From: Plasmodiophora brassicae
Lineage: Eukaryota > Endomyxa: Phytomyxea > Phytomyxea > Plasmodiophorida
Direction: 5' to 3'
Assembly (NCBI GenBank): GCA_036867785.1
Contig: CP145409.1
Coordinates: forward strand, 124,001 to 188,000
Length of the DNA stretch: 64,000 bases
Below, piece by piece: positions 53,070 to 63,575 of the stretch. The position numbers were made by a program, and so were the translations under genes. The notes below the pieces were generated by a model. It was not told the DNA's origin, made no database searches, and saw only the letters and a program-made list of their open reading frames with translations. The number at the start of each line of letters is the position of its first letter. The stretch's first letter is position 1.

Positions 53070-53846
53070 CTAATCATATCCCATTGTCGAAGAATGCTGT
53101 GCGTCCTGGCGTGGCGCATCCGCTGTTAAGCGCGATGCCGGATCGGTTCTGTTTCCGGGGTCGTATAGCCGGCCGATAGTGAACACGTCGGAGCCATCGG
53201 GTACGCTCGGTTCGGTACCAGTGATTCGCTGCAAGTGATACAGGGACCCATGGGCATAGACAAGCAACCGTTGCCGAGCGTCGCTCGCTGGGTGACTCGG
53301 AAACGCATCGAATGAAGACGCAGAGGCAGCGGATGGAACGCTAGACAGCGTCGGTGTGGTTGAGCGGTTTCGAGACGTGCAGCAGCGACTGTACGCGATC
53401 AGGGCAACAAGCAGGCCGACCGAGAGCAAACCGCATTTCCGGGTCAGGACGCTCTTTAGTTCCGATGCTAAACGCGGTCTGCGGCGACTACGAACATCTC
53501 GTGCAGGGTCCTGGGCCGAGCCGGTACTGTCGACAGCAACACCGCTCCCGAGGGCGACGATTGCCGCTACGAGAGCCAGATCTCGCATTGCTGCTGTCGC
53601 CTTTCGAGGACGCATCACCCTATTTCGTACAGGGTTACGCCCCGCTGACGGGGACGGGTCTGGCGCATCCGGCAGTGTCGCACCAACAACGACCATCACG
53701 ATTCCGATGACGATTGCGAGGCACAGGGCAATGGCGGCCCAGTGGTCGCGAACCGACTTCAGGCAGCGTAACGACGCTCTGGCCAGCATAAAGCTCGGCG
53801 AGCGTTGGAACGTTACATCGGTCGGGGGGTCGTCGTTGGACGACAT
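53070..53846 (-). CDS. Membrane protein with two or three spans, unknown
   Basis: Intronless frame from ATG 53846 (258 aa); an in-frame extension to 54027 is possible but less protein-like. Segments: a polar start (MSSNDDPPTDVTFQRS), span 1 (WAAIALCLAIVIGIVMVVVGA), a Pro/Arg-rich loop, span 2 (LALVAAIVALGSGVAV), a basic loop, span 3 (GLLSVGLLVALIAYS) and a Ser/Thr-rich C-terminal part. The loop between spans contains possible splice signals, so one of the spans may be intronic. A GGAATATTCC palindrome directly precedes the ATG. Family unknown. Confidence 0.5.
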   Translation of the reverse strand: MSSNDDPPTDVTFQRSPSFMLARASLRCLKSVRDHWAAIALCLAIVIGIVMVVVGATLPDAPDPSPSAGRNPVRNRVMRPRKATAAMRDLALVAAIVALGSGVAVDSTGSAQDPARDVRSRRRPRLASELKSVLTRKCGLLSVGLLVALIAYSRCCTSRNRSTTPTLSSVPSAASASSFDAFPSHPASDARQRLLVYAHGSLYHLQRITGTEPSVPDGSDVFTIGRLYDPGNRTDPASRLTADAPRQDAQHSSTMGYD

Positions 53847-54047
53847 GGAATATTCCAGGGCGGCACCCGCCATCACTGCTCTACAACGGTCAAGCAGATC
53901 CGCTCGTGCGGTCCCGAAATCCGGAAACGCCCGGCCAACGTGTCCAAATTTAGCCAGGAGCCCACCGGGATGCTCTGCAGAGGCTGTCGCCCAGTGCCAG
54001 GACACGCATCGAGACTCATTAGGCAGCACATGAAGTGCAGCAATACC

Positions 54048-55055
54048 TTATTGTTTAGGGGTGGAGTCGCCTGCCTGGTCGGCAAGCAGTGCTGGCGGGA
54101 CGGGGACGATCGCCGCCGTATGATGGGTCGTACTCGTCCCTGACGCTTCGATATTGACGCAGCGCTGGAAGCTCCAAAGCATCAGGCACTCGATGAGCCG
54201 CCAGACACAAATTGGCGCCATAAACAGGCCGATCAAGTTCTGCAACGTGTTCAGCGTCGTGTGCACGCAGGCAGTGGCGACCATTTGACGTAGGTTCCTT
54301 CGTACGAGGCGCACCTGCGACTCATAACGTCAGGTGAGTGCCATCCGAAACAACGATGATTGTACCTGGGAGTTATTGTCCAGATGAGGGCGTTTCCCTA
54401 TCGAGATCTCGGCCGCGATCAGGAGAACGACCGACATGGTGGTTTCGCAGAGAAGTTGGATGGTGTACACGCGATAGATCAGATACCCACCATGAATGTT
54501 GATAATCATGATGGCGCACGCCGTCAGGGGAGATATGCAGGCCCAGAGGACGAGCAGACGCTCCAATTCAGATCGGGCGACGACGACGGATGACGATCGA
54601 GTGATCTCGAACAAGCGCAGGTACTGGATGCAGATGCTGGACAGGAAGATGCTCATGGATGTCAAGTACGGGACAGACCACAGCGAGAAGTACGCGGCGC
54701 CGTCGGTGGCGCGGACGACGTTCACGAAGTCGCCGAGCGTCCAGGTCGAGACTAGCATGCCGACGACAAACAGGGCGTACATAATAAAGATCGTGTTCTT
54801 GGTCTGATTCGGGTCCTTAATCGCCATGTAGAACCGCCGGCGATGTTCGGGCCACCGGTAGGCGATGAAGACCAGGGCCATACTGGAGTTGAACCCGGCC
54901 ATGAATATGTAGGTCCACAGATCTGCACGCGCGCACAGGATCAGACCCAACGGGGCAGGCCCGACCATACGGGAGCGGCACCTACCGGCACGCGTCCCCA
55001 TGCATTGCGTCGGCGAGATCGTCAGTATGCAATCACTGTTGAGCACGTCGGCCAT
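54048..55055 (-). CDS. Seven-transmembrane protein, unknown family
   Basis: Two exons (55055-54366, 54314-54048; 51-nt intron) give 318 aa. Spans: APLGLILCARADLWTYIFMAG, MALVFIAYRW region, TIFIMYALFVVGMLVSTWTL, AYFSLWSVPYLTSMSIFLSS, LLVLWACISPLTACAIMIIN, VYTIQLLCETTMSVVLLIAA and, after the intron, MVATACVHTTLNTLQNLIGL with FMAPICVWRLIECLML. Cys residues in the first extracellular part could pair. The loop after span 2 (RWPEHRRRFYMAIKDPNQTK) is basic. GPCR-like topology, no family motif. Its C-terminal tail is Thr- and Pro-rich. Confidence 0.7.
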
Positions 55056-55423
55056 GGCGGGCTCCGAGCAATAGGGGCCCGGGGGGCGCACAACGCCCCT
55101 TCTGGTCGACCAATCCGTAACGGTATGTAACACTCGGTGCGTTCATGTCCGCGCTGGCCCTCCCAGTGTGCGGGACGTGATCTGACCTGCCCTTTGGAGG
55201 ATGCATCATGAGGCCTCGCCTTCGCGGATGCGCCCGGTGTTTCTGCGAAGCATCAGCCTCGTTCGATCGATAGGATCGCGGCGGCGCGTTCGACCACGTG
55301 TCCTTGTCATATCATACCAGGATCCGATCCGCCCAGTTCACCAAGCGCATGGTGCCCGTTCTCAAGGCATTCCACTATATTAGGTTGTACTGAGGTTGGG
55401 CGCTCATCCGTCGATCTACCTAC
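55056..55423. other. Intergenic stretch, no gene supported
   Basis: Promoter side of the 7TM gene and 3' side of the RING-encoding gene. Short plus-strand frames only; no repeat or RNA gene seen. Confidence 0.45.
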
Positions 55424-57370
55424 CTAGTGGTCCTGCAATGGCGTGAGGCAGACCGGACAGGATGCACGGCGATACAGCCATTCAGTGACGCAGGACGTGT
55501 GCAGAATGTGCATGCAGGGCAGTGTTCTAGCGCTGTCGTTGCACGCGAAGTTGTCCTTGCAGATCAGGCAGACCTGCGCCTGCAGCGGGCTGTCTGCTGG
55601 CACTTGAAATACGGGGAGACGGTCAATCTGACCCTGAGACGCTCCGGGAATTCGGACGGGACGAGAACCCTGCGGGTATGCCTCCAATGGTATCAACGCC
55701 CGATAGGGCACGACGCCATCGTCATCGCTGCTGACAATGACAAGCCGCAGGTCCTGCCAACAGACGGCGTCAGTCTTACTCATCAAGCATTACGCAGGTA
55801 CAGGAAGGAACCTCTCCCTGCGATGAACCTATGCGACTGGTATGGCTTAGTCAGATACCAAACGTACAGGGTTGGTGTTCGGTCTATACCTGGCGTTCTG
55901 ATCGACGCTGGGTGCAATACGCGCCTCAGGTGACAGTGACTCGTGCCGGTCTGGGCTGCTCTCCCGGCTCACCATCTGCTGCAGGCTCAACGCTAGCAGG
56001 TAATCGTCCGCCTCCGAATGGTCAGTCCTGTCTTCTGGCACGACAGGCCCGGCAGGAGGCAGGTCGTCGGTCTCGGTGCTGAACTCGACCTGGACCGAGA
56101 ACTGAGCCGGGAAACTGCTAGGGACGTTGTCCATGCATTCCCGCTGATGCGTAACGCCCATGTCGCGGGTCGCTGCTACGCCAGTGTGCACGTCGGTATC
56201 GAACAGGATGACTCGAGGCGAATCCCTGGACATCCTCTCAGGAACGTGATACGCGCGAACGGTAACGAGACCGCGGACCTGCCCACCGCTCGCGGTCAGT
56301 CTCCCACACGAGGGCCATTGACTTGATCGGCACGACACTAACCATGCAGTTGACCGGGAAGCACGCCGGGTCTCCCGACGTTTTGATCCAGGACAGCCGA
56401 CCGGCGTGTTGCATCGTCGAGAACACGATGCGGTTGTTCATCAGGACAAGGATCAGGATTCGGGTCCCTCTGTCGGGATCGACGTTGGGGAGGTTCTCGA
56501 TGCTGATCGAACGCAAGCACAGGATGGGCACGGTGAAAGGACCTGGTTGCTCGACCAGGTCTTTATAGGCAGAGAAAAACGCTCGCGCTCGACCCGTGAC
56601 GTCCGGTGCCTTGCTGCTCGTAAGTCGGGTGATCCAGCTCTGCTTCTTGGCTGGCAATGCCAGCAGGCATTCTTCAGGGGATGCACCCTCAGTGAACTGG
56701 CACGCTGTGCATGCGACAATCCACTCAAACGGGACACTGGATGGCAGAGCGCCAGGCGCTAGAGCAACGACGCACTGTAGCGAGCGCCACATCAGACGCT
56801 CTGATTGGACCAGGCCTCGTCAGCATTACGTACAGTAGATTCGCGATCAGCGGCGACCCATCGCATGGCGACGCGCGCCACCGACGTAACAATACTGTAG
56901 GGGTCATTATCGTCTGACGTTTGCACGCTTGGATGGGGACCGGCGTCGATATCACCGATACAGATGATCAGGCACCGTTCGGCATCGAACAGAGCGTCCT
57001 AAGGCCGCCGTTCAGTTCGCTGACCGTTCTACCAGACCGACGCAACGTTGGCGACCTTGCTCAGCTGTGACCAGTCGAACTCGGACGTGAAGAACAGGCG
57101 TGGCGAGGCCTGTCTCAGTGCGGGTGCTGCCTGGCGCTTGAACATGGCCAAACGCGCGGGGTCGCACCGTCGACGCGTGCTGCTCGACGGCAAGGCAACA
57201 GTCCTTGTGGCAACAGGTCGTCCAGGTCGGTTGCGAACAATAAACGCAGACTGCGCCTGCGTCCGAAGGGTATCACCGATTCGGGGTCCGACTCTGGGAC
57301 GTTCGAGAACCCTGGATTCGGAACCCGCAACGGCCGCGCTTCCCAGTGAACAGCAGTGGGTGCAGTACAC
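55424..57370 (-). CDS. PTEN-like pseudophosphatase / C2 / UIM / RING protein
   Basis: Exons with consistent phases are 57039 upward (5' end unresolved, to about 57370), 56998-56834, 56774-56343 and 56278-55890. A RING exon ends at 55424. Spliced protein: a PTEN-like region (DWSQLSKVANVAS, CLIICIGDIDAG, IVTSVARVAMRWVAA, FFSAYKDLVEQPG) in which the active CX5R loop is absent. A PTEN-type C2 domain follows (FTVPILCLRSISIENLPNVD, VTVRAYHVPERM, VILFDTDVHTGVA, FPAQFSVQVEFS), then a ubiquitin-interacting motif (EADDYLLALSLQQM) and a RING-H2 finger (CLICKDNFAC, LPCMHILHTSCVTEW, CPVC). The UIM-to-RING junction needs an intron of about 159 nt, longer than usual here, so RING may be a separate small gene. 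Confidence 0.65.
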
Positions 57371-57474
57371 GTCTTGCAGATTGTACAGAAACCCACTGCA
57401 GGCCCGCCAGCAGGTGCTGGACAGCCGAAATTAACGCCCGTTGCTGTAGTAGTACGATCCCATTCGCGCTGGCC

Positions 57475-57914
57475 TCAGGCCTGCTTATGACGACGATGGT
57501 CGGGCATCCGGAAGTTGGCCGCTTTGAACTCGCCCAGCGTCAGGTCGGCGTACTTGTTCAGCTTCACCCGGGTCGGGCCGCCCGCTGCGTTGGTGCGTTC
57601 GATGTAGTCGACGTTGTCGCTGAAGATCCGGAGTCGCTTGTGGTACTCATCCACGGTCGGGTATCCCTGCGAACCTGGCAACTTAGCGGCGGACACCTCC
57701 CAAACAGCGATCAACAACGTACCTTGCCGTGCTCGGACATCCACGCCTGGAACTGGACCTCGCGCGCATTGTCAGTATCGACAACAGGCATCACATACGA
57801 CTCCGCCTCCACTCCGACAACGGCATCCACGCCCGCCATTGCACAAACGAGCACCGCAACGAAAATGAGTGTCGCCGCCGGTGCGACCCGACGGGCTTGC
57901 AAACCAACCGTCAT
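57475..57914 (-). CDS. Stand-alone I29 (cathepsin propeptide-type) inhibitor
   Basis: Two exons (57914-57723, 57666-57475), 127 aa. A hydrophobic signal segment (AATLIFVAVLVCAMAGVDA) is followed by VQFQAWMSEHGKGYPTVDEY (rebuilt across the 56-nt intron), HKRLRIFSDNVDYIERTN and VKLNKYADLTLGEF. These are the ERFNIN-like and YADLT elements of the I29 inhibitor domain that forms the propeptide of papain-family proteases. No protease domain follows: the frame ends 16 residues later with a stop. Secreted free I29 proteins (such as CTLA-2 or crammer types) inhibit cathepsin-L-like enzymes. An upstream ATG at 57956 would lengthen the leader. Confidence 0.82.
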
Positions 57915-58095
57915 CCGCAGACCCCGTAGACGACGTATCGGCTGCGTGGCAACCAACGTACTTTAGCAAATGGACGTTATTGGACGAGGTGGATCGCGCC
58001 TCGGCCTCGTCGACGGCGGTGCCTGTTTTGGCTCCCTTCACACAACGTAATAAATAGCAAGGCCAAGGTTACCTAACATGGTTTATATGGTACGA

Positions 58096-59784
58096 CTAGG
58101 AGACGAGGTACTCGGCGAGGTCGTCGGTGCCCTCGATGTCACGTAGGTGGGCGCGGCGTCGTACAACGCAGAGCGTCCAGATCGATGTGCAGCACATGAC
58201 AATCAGCAGCAGGATGTTGGAGACGAACGTCAGCGTTCCGATCAAGGGAATGTTGGCGAAGACGGCCTTGTTGAATCGCGCCAGCTCGGATAGGGCGCAC
58301 GGTGTCCTGGTCGATGACACGTCGTCCTGCCAGTCATGGAGTCGGCACGGTCGTGATTCGCCATCCGGACCAGCAATCGCCTGTGGGCCGAACGTGGCGT
58401 ACTGTGGGGCAAGCACCAGGATTTGCACGTTGATCGCAACTAGAAGGAACAAGAGTAACCAGATGGCCATCATCATGGCGTTCGGCTTCGTCCGTCGTGG
58501 GCTGATCGCGTACAGACGAATGCAGAGGATCCTAACGCCAAGCTGGATGATCCCTGTCAGCGTCGCCACGAACAGGTACCCAACCAGGACGGCAAAGCAG
58601 ATGAGATCGGCGGGGAACGCCGATGACGCCAGCACCAGGAGAAGCCCAATCGGGTCAGGCAACGACGGGCCATCGATTTGAAATCCGCACGAGAACCCGC
58701 ACGTCGAATTGAGGCCTCGATCGATGGTCCCGAGGAGAAGCGACGTGGCGACGAGCAACGAGAGCAGGAGGTATACGACACCGATCACCCCATGCATGAT
58801 ACGGGACAGGAACGATGGTGCAGAGGGCAGCCGTTCGACTTCCCTGACAACAGCGTCCTGCTGCTGCGCCAGCTGGCGCTCCCTGTGCTCGAGTTTGACT
58901 AGCTCCAGACGGTCCTCCTTGGACCAGGCACTCGATGGCTGGTTCATGTATCGCGCTTGAAGGTACTCAATCTGGGCATGAATTCGCAGCAGTTCCGCTT
59001 CAACCTCTTCGCCTGCAGTTAGCGATAGCGATCGGTCTGGCGCCTCTGCCGTAACCTGCAGCGCCTGGAGCGGCAGGTACGCCAGACCATAAGCCGTGTA
59101 GGAAACCCAGCCGGCAAGCCCGACCGTGAGCATGGCTCCAACGACGAACGACAGCAGATCGTCGACTGTCGAAGACGATGGATCCAGTTTGCCCAGTCTG
59201 ACAACGTAGGCCAGGGAAACGATGGCGATGATGGCGATGACAACGCCAACGGTATACTTGCAGGCGCGAACGGCCTGCGGGAATGTCTCCCCGGTGCCGT
59301 CTTCCTCCTCATAGAAGAAGTACGCGAACGGCAACAAGAAGAATGCAAAGGCGGCCAGCAAACAATAAAATACTGAATCGGGTTGCAAGAGTAAGAGGGG
59401 GTACGAGCGGTCACGTTTCGAGAACGATACCGAGATACGCGATCTTGATGCCTTCATGATATCCGGACAACGTCCCGGCACGGTCGCCAAGCGTGAAAAG
59501 GTCGAACGGGAGCAGGAAACTAGCGGGACAGTAATTTAGTGGAACACATTCAGATTCGATATCAATAGTGTACATGGTGCACATCGCGAGGAAGATCGCG
59601 AATGTGGCGACAGTGCTGGACAGCGCCGACTTGTCCGCCCGATCGGCATACACAACGACGAATGCTACACTGCCCGCCAGCAGCACCTGTCCCGACAGGA
59701 AATCTTAGGACACCAGCACTCACATGCTGCGCGTTCGTGTGGACCCACCAGCGGCGTGCCCACAATGGCGACCTCGAACCACAT
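58096..59784 (-). CDS. LMBRD1: LMBD1, lysosomal cobalamin transport escort protein
   Basis: Four exons (59784-59749, 59686-59574, 59519-59431, 59372-58096), 504 aa. LMBR1-type membrane protein with about nine spans: VGTPLVLLAGSVAFVVVYAD, TFAIFLAMCTIFLLPFDLF (spliced), LVFYCLLAAFAFFLLPFAYF, then YEEEDG, the hallmark YTAYGLAYLPLQAL region, a cytosolic coiled coil (LLRIHAQIEYLQARY, RERQLAQQQDAVVREVE) and paired C-terminal spans. The segment FPADLICFAVLVGYLFVA matches the cysteine-near part of LMBD1. In animals it works with ABCD4 to export vitamin B12 from lysosomes. Its presence suggests cobalamin use. The three tiny 5' exons are supported because each restores family sequence. Confidence 0.9.
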
Positions 59785-60339
59785 CGTCGCCAAAACCGGA
59801 CACCGTTACGGCGCCCGAACTTCGGCTTTGTAGATACCTATCGCTGCCGTTCCAGGGGAGAAATACCCACAGTTGGGTCCTCTTCCGTGATCTCGCTGCT
59901 GGACAGTAGTTGCATGAGTCGATTCTGACCACCTCGGAATATGAAACATTGGGAACGTCACGAAACCAGGCGGCGCACGACGTTCGGCGTTGGGAATTCC
60001 GACGAATACCCATGGGAGGTAGTACGTCGGATCCTGGTGGGGACTCGCGGCCCTTGTACATAGTGTTCGCTGTGTGGTTCGAGGACCCCGTTTCGATAGG
60101 TACGCCTTCCTGTAACCCAGATACATCGGGATCCGTGGCCATGAGGCTAAAAGAACGGGCCAGGGCATTGGGTGGCTATCTCCTATTGGTCGTGTTGTTG
60201 TCGTTGTCGTTGTTGTTCTGTCCGCTACGGACAGGACCTGGACGTATCAGACGCAGAGGGTGACCTCTGACACAAAAGCAGCCCGGCCAGCAAACTGCGT
60301 TGACGCGGCGCATGCATCGGTGCCGACGCCTGCCGCTTC
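59785..60339. other. Divergent promoter interval of LMBD1 and NPRL2
   Basis: Short frames exist on both strands. One plus-strand 40-codon frame (60141-60263) encodes a hydrophobic stretch (GGYLLLVVLLSLSLLF), and one minus frame (60168-59806) is open for 120 codons, but neither shows a domain, a conserved motif or sensible splice partners. No RNA gene or repeat seen. Confidence 0.4.
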
Positions 60340-61976
60340 ATGGAAGCCATATGCGTGTGCGAGTTCGACAACGTTGTCGGCCCCACCGTCAGCTTCCAGC
60401 ACCCGGAATCGTATGTCGACGTCGGGGGCGTGTCGCCGTGGGCGCCTTACTGACCCGTGCAGGTTCCTCTCTGTTGAGACCTTCGAGAAGATCTCCGATT
60501 ACCTCATCACCGACGAGGAGTTGTGCGGAAAGCTCGTCACATTGTCGGACGCGTCGTTCACGATGGATATGGCCAATGAGCTGATACCGTTTTCAGATCT
60601 GCGGTCGGTCATCAGTTCGTCGGTTGCCTGGTGCGCCTGGAGAATCCAAAGTATATTCGTAACTGCCTCATCTTCAATGTACGCCTTGGTTCATTGCCTG
60701 TGGGGTTGTATGTAGCTTGATCTCACACTGCGTAGGTCGTTTTCATTCTGTCAAACTCGGTAGACACCGCACCGTTCAGCGGTGTCGTGAAGAAGCTTGC
60801 CCGACTGCTGGAATCGCTTGAGGTGAGGCATTTTCTGTGTGTATTGACTCCCGCATCTTGAACCGTTGAAGCTCGAGAATGAATTCTTCTCTGACTCCTT
60901 CAAGAAATCAAGGCTGGCAGAAATGCTTCCGTTGATATTCGTCGGATTACGCGAGTACGGCGAGTGCTCCGTGTGCGTCCCTGACATTGACAAAGTACGT
61001 GCCTTCACCAGCTTGCTACTCAAATGCTAAGCTGAACCTGCCTGCATCAGGAAATCAATTTGAAGCTGTTCCCGCAGCGAGTGGCTCCTAGGAAGATTCG
61101 CATGCATGAAGTCCCTTTGCTCATCGGCGACGTCACCATTTACAAGGACCACTGGGATCTAACTCTTCAGCAAATACTTCCGTACATCGATGGCGAGTTC
61201 AGTTTGACAATGCGATGTGGTCCAAGCCTGAGTTTCAATGTCAGGCGTCAATTTCGTCAAGCGAATTGCGCAGCTCTCTCAGGTTGACGTTGAGATTGTG
61301 ACCGAATGCCTGCGCCAGCTTCTGTTCTACAATCTGATCGCTCTCATTGATATCTTCCAATTGTATGGCTGGATCCGGTACCTGTGACCCTGTGTGACTT
61401 ACTGCTGCACCGATAGCTCGAACATGTACTGCGCCACACCTCGTATCAGTGAACTCGCGACGCTTCCCGACATGCAGGCAGCGTGCATAAATTTCGTGAC
61501 ATGTAGGCATCCGACCAGTAAGGTATGTGATCCGTGCAGATTCAGAAGTATCATACGCCAGTAACACGTAGTGCCAGGTTACGCCACGAGCCATATTCTG
61601 CCTGTACACCCAGCTACGTCGCGGTGTTCGTATACGACAGCTTGTCGACTCGAACTTCATTCTCAAGTCTCGCGTTGTTGACGTTCGACGCTTCATCACG
61701 TTCGGCCTCGTCAACGGCCTGATTCGCCGAGTCCACGTGTATCCAATGCTTCTGAGCAGGTAATGACGCATTACTCTGCTTCGTCTGGCAGCCTACTGAT
61801 GTTACTGTAGCACTGGCGGGCCTGGGCAACTCATGAACCCGCGAGTCGAAACGCTAGCTGATATGCTCGATGGCCAGTGCTCGTTCGACGAAATCTGTTG
61901 TCGGCTCAATGCCTCACGTGTCGAAGTGGAGAATCTAATCAGTTCAATCCATAACTGTGTCACGGTAATGAGGTAG
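60340..61976 (+). CDS. NPRL2: NPRL2, GATOR1 complex subunit
   Basis: Ten exons: 60340-60410, 60463-60543, 60597-60678, 60736-60822, 60872-60994, 61051-61201, 61245-61362, 61417-61522, 61578-61759, 61811-61976, giving 388 aa with every phase consistent. Family blocks in order: ICVCEFDNVVGPTVSFQHPE, ISDYLITDEELCGKLVTL, RLENPKYIRNCLIFN, VVFILSNSV, FVGLREYGEC, INLKLFPQRVAP, DHWDLTLQQILPYIDG, IALIDIFQFSNMYCATPRIS, DVRRFITFGLVNGLIRRVHV and MLDGQCSFDEICCRL. NPRL2 with NPRL3 and DEPDC5 forms GATOR1, the GAP for Rag GTPases that turns down TORC1 when amino acids are scarce. The intron at 61202-61244 is only 43 nt. Confidence 0.96.
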
Positions 61977-62007
61977 CAGTGCCCTACGATTGAAGTAAAC
62001 ATGGTTA

Positions 62008-62013
62008 TTTATT
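62008..62013 (-). terminator. Polyadenylation signal of the Msp1 gene
   Basis: AATAAA on the minus strand, 27 nt after the stop codon of the AAA ATPase gene and before the convergent NPRL2 stop region at 61976. Confidence 0.5.
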
Positions 62014-62039
62014 CGGAAGCAAGACATTACCGCTTTCGT

Positions 62040-63575
62040 CTAGCTTAGACCGGTCACAGACATGCGCTTCAACTTGTAATCATGCGCCGACGTTCCTGAC
62101 GGTTTTACGTGCTCCATGGCAACCAGGAAGTCGTCGAGACAGAGTGGTCTGGGCTGCAATTCCTCGTCATCTGGTGAAGTTGCAGTCAAGTCGAACATGC
62201 TCGACGTCGTCTCAGTGACGCGTCCACGCTGCGATCGCAGTACTTCTCGAATCGGTATCATAGCAGCGAAGCGGCACCATTCCTTCAGGTCGCTGCCAGA
62301 GTACTTGTCGGTCATGGCTGACAGATCCGCTAACTGGACTGATTCGTCCATAAGCTCATCCTGAAGAAGAACCGCTAATATCATCTGTCTCTCCTCAGTG
62401 TCAGGAAGTCCGAATTCGAACGTCCTTGGCATCCTTCGAAGAATTGCCTGCAACAGGACACTTAAACAAACATGGCTGCGGTTGCCAAATCAGAACATAC
62501 CTCATCAAGATCCCATGGTCTGTTGGTGGCGCATAGTACAAGGACGTGTCCGGAGACATCCGAATCCGTCGTCAAGCCATCCCAGAGCGACATGAATTCT
62601 GCCTTCAATTGCGTCGTCTCCGAGTGGTCGCCATACGATGATCGCTGGCCGAGGAAGCACTCAGCCTCATCGACGAAAATAATAGACGGCGCTAACTTAT
62701 GCGCTAGACTGAAACACGCACGAATAAGTTTCTACGAGAGAGGAACCAGGTCAACCAAGAACAAGAACCGTGCCCGCGAATCATTACCTGGCTTTCGCCG
62801 TACCACTTGTTCTTGACGGTTGACCAGCGCAGGTTAATGAATGTCGCACCTGAATCACGAGCGATGGCTTTAGCTGTCATTGTTTTACCTGAAACACATG
62901 GTCAATAGTGCACAAAATCACAGCGACGCCGCTCATCACCGACCAGTTCCAGGAGGGCCATAGAACAGGACTCCTCTCGGAGGGGCCACCAGCTTCCTCG
63001 GCTGCCACTCGCCATCAGGGCTTTTCCTGGAGAATAGTTCTGGGTGTGACAGACTACGGGAGAAACTTAGGAGCACTGAACCAGCTACTGAGACTGATGA
63101 AACAATGTCTTACGGGACGAGCACCGTCTCAATGAGCTGCGACTTCAAACTGACGAGACCGCCAATGCTACTGAAGCTGACATTAATCTCATCAGGCATG
63201 GTGACTTCAGCGATGATGATCTGTTCGTATGAGTCCAGGGCCAGGCCTTCACCCCGGGACCCGAGCCGGGAAACAACGGCGCGTGCCGCCTCTTCAGTCT
63301 TCCAGATCCTCATTAACAAGCAACGTCATCAGGTTCCGGCATGTTACCTTCTTTGAGTTACGTGTTGGGTCCATCTGGGCGATCGTCTTCTTCGTGATGA
63401 AATACATCAACGCGGACGCGAACGCCGTCGTCAACAGATCGAGCGCGAATGTTTTCAGGTCCTTCGAGTGGACATGGTGTATGGACCGCACCGATGCATC
63501 AGCCCCGCCGCCACCTCGCGCCGGAACCAGATCCAGGCCGCTATCGTCTGGCGGCAACGGCCGTGATGAGCCCAT
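62040..63575 (-). CDS. Msp1/ATAD1-type AAA ATPase
   Basis: Outer-mitochondrial/peroxisomal membrane extractase that removes mistargeted tail-anchored proteins. Multi-exon on the minus strand; introns of roughly 48-65 nt. Parts in order: polar N-terminus, one membrane span (FALDLLTTAFASALMYFI) followed by DPTRNSKK as in ATAD1, linker helix, FSSIGGLVSLKSQLIETVLVP, and Walker A in YGPPGTGKT, completed only by splicing. The pore and substrate region NKWYGESQKLIRACF, Walker B IIFVDEAE, sensor CATNRPWDLD, arginine-finger RRMPRTFEF and C-terminal GSDLKEWCRFAAMIPIREV follow. Walker B reads DEAE where most Msp1 proteins have DEID or DEVD; the catalytic Glu is kept. The start at 63575 is the ATG nearest the span. 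Confidence 0.92.

Noticed and set aside
55201-55383. Plus-strand frame with FLRSISLVRSI resembling FIRPISLVRSL in the FYVE-PH-ELMO gene
   Set aside because: The likeness covers about ten residues and does not extend on either side; judged chance.
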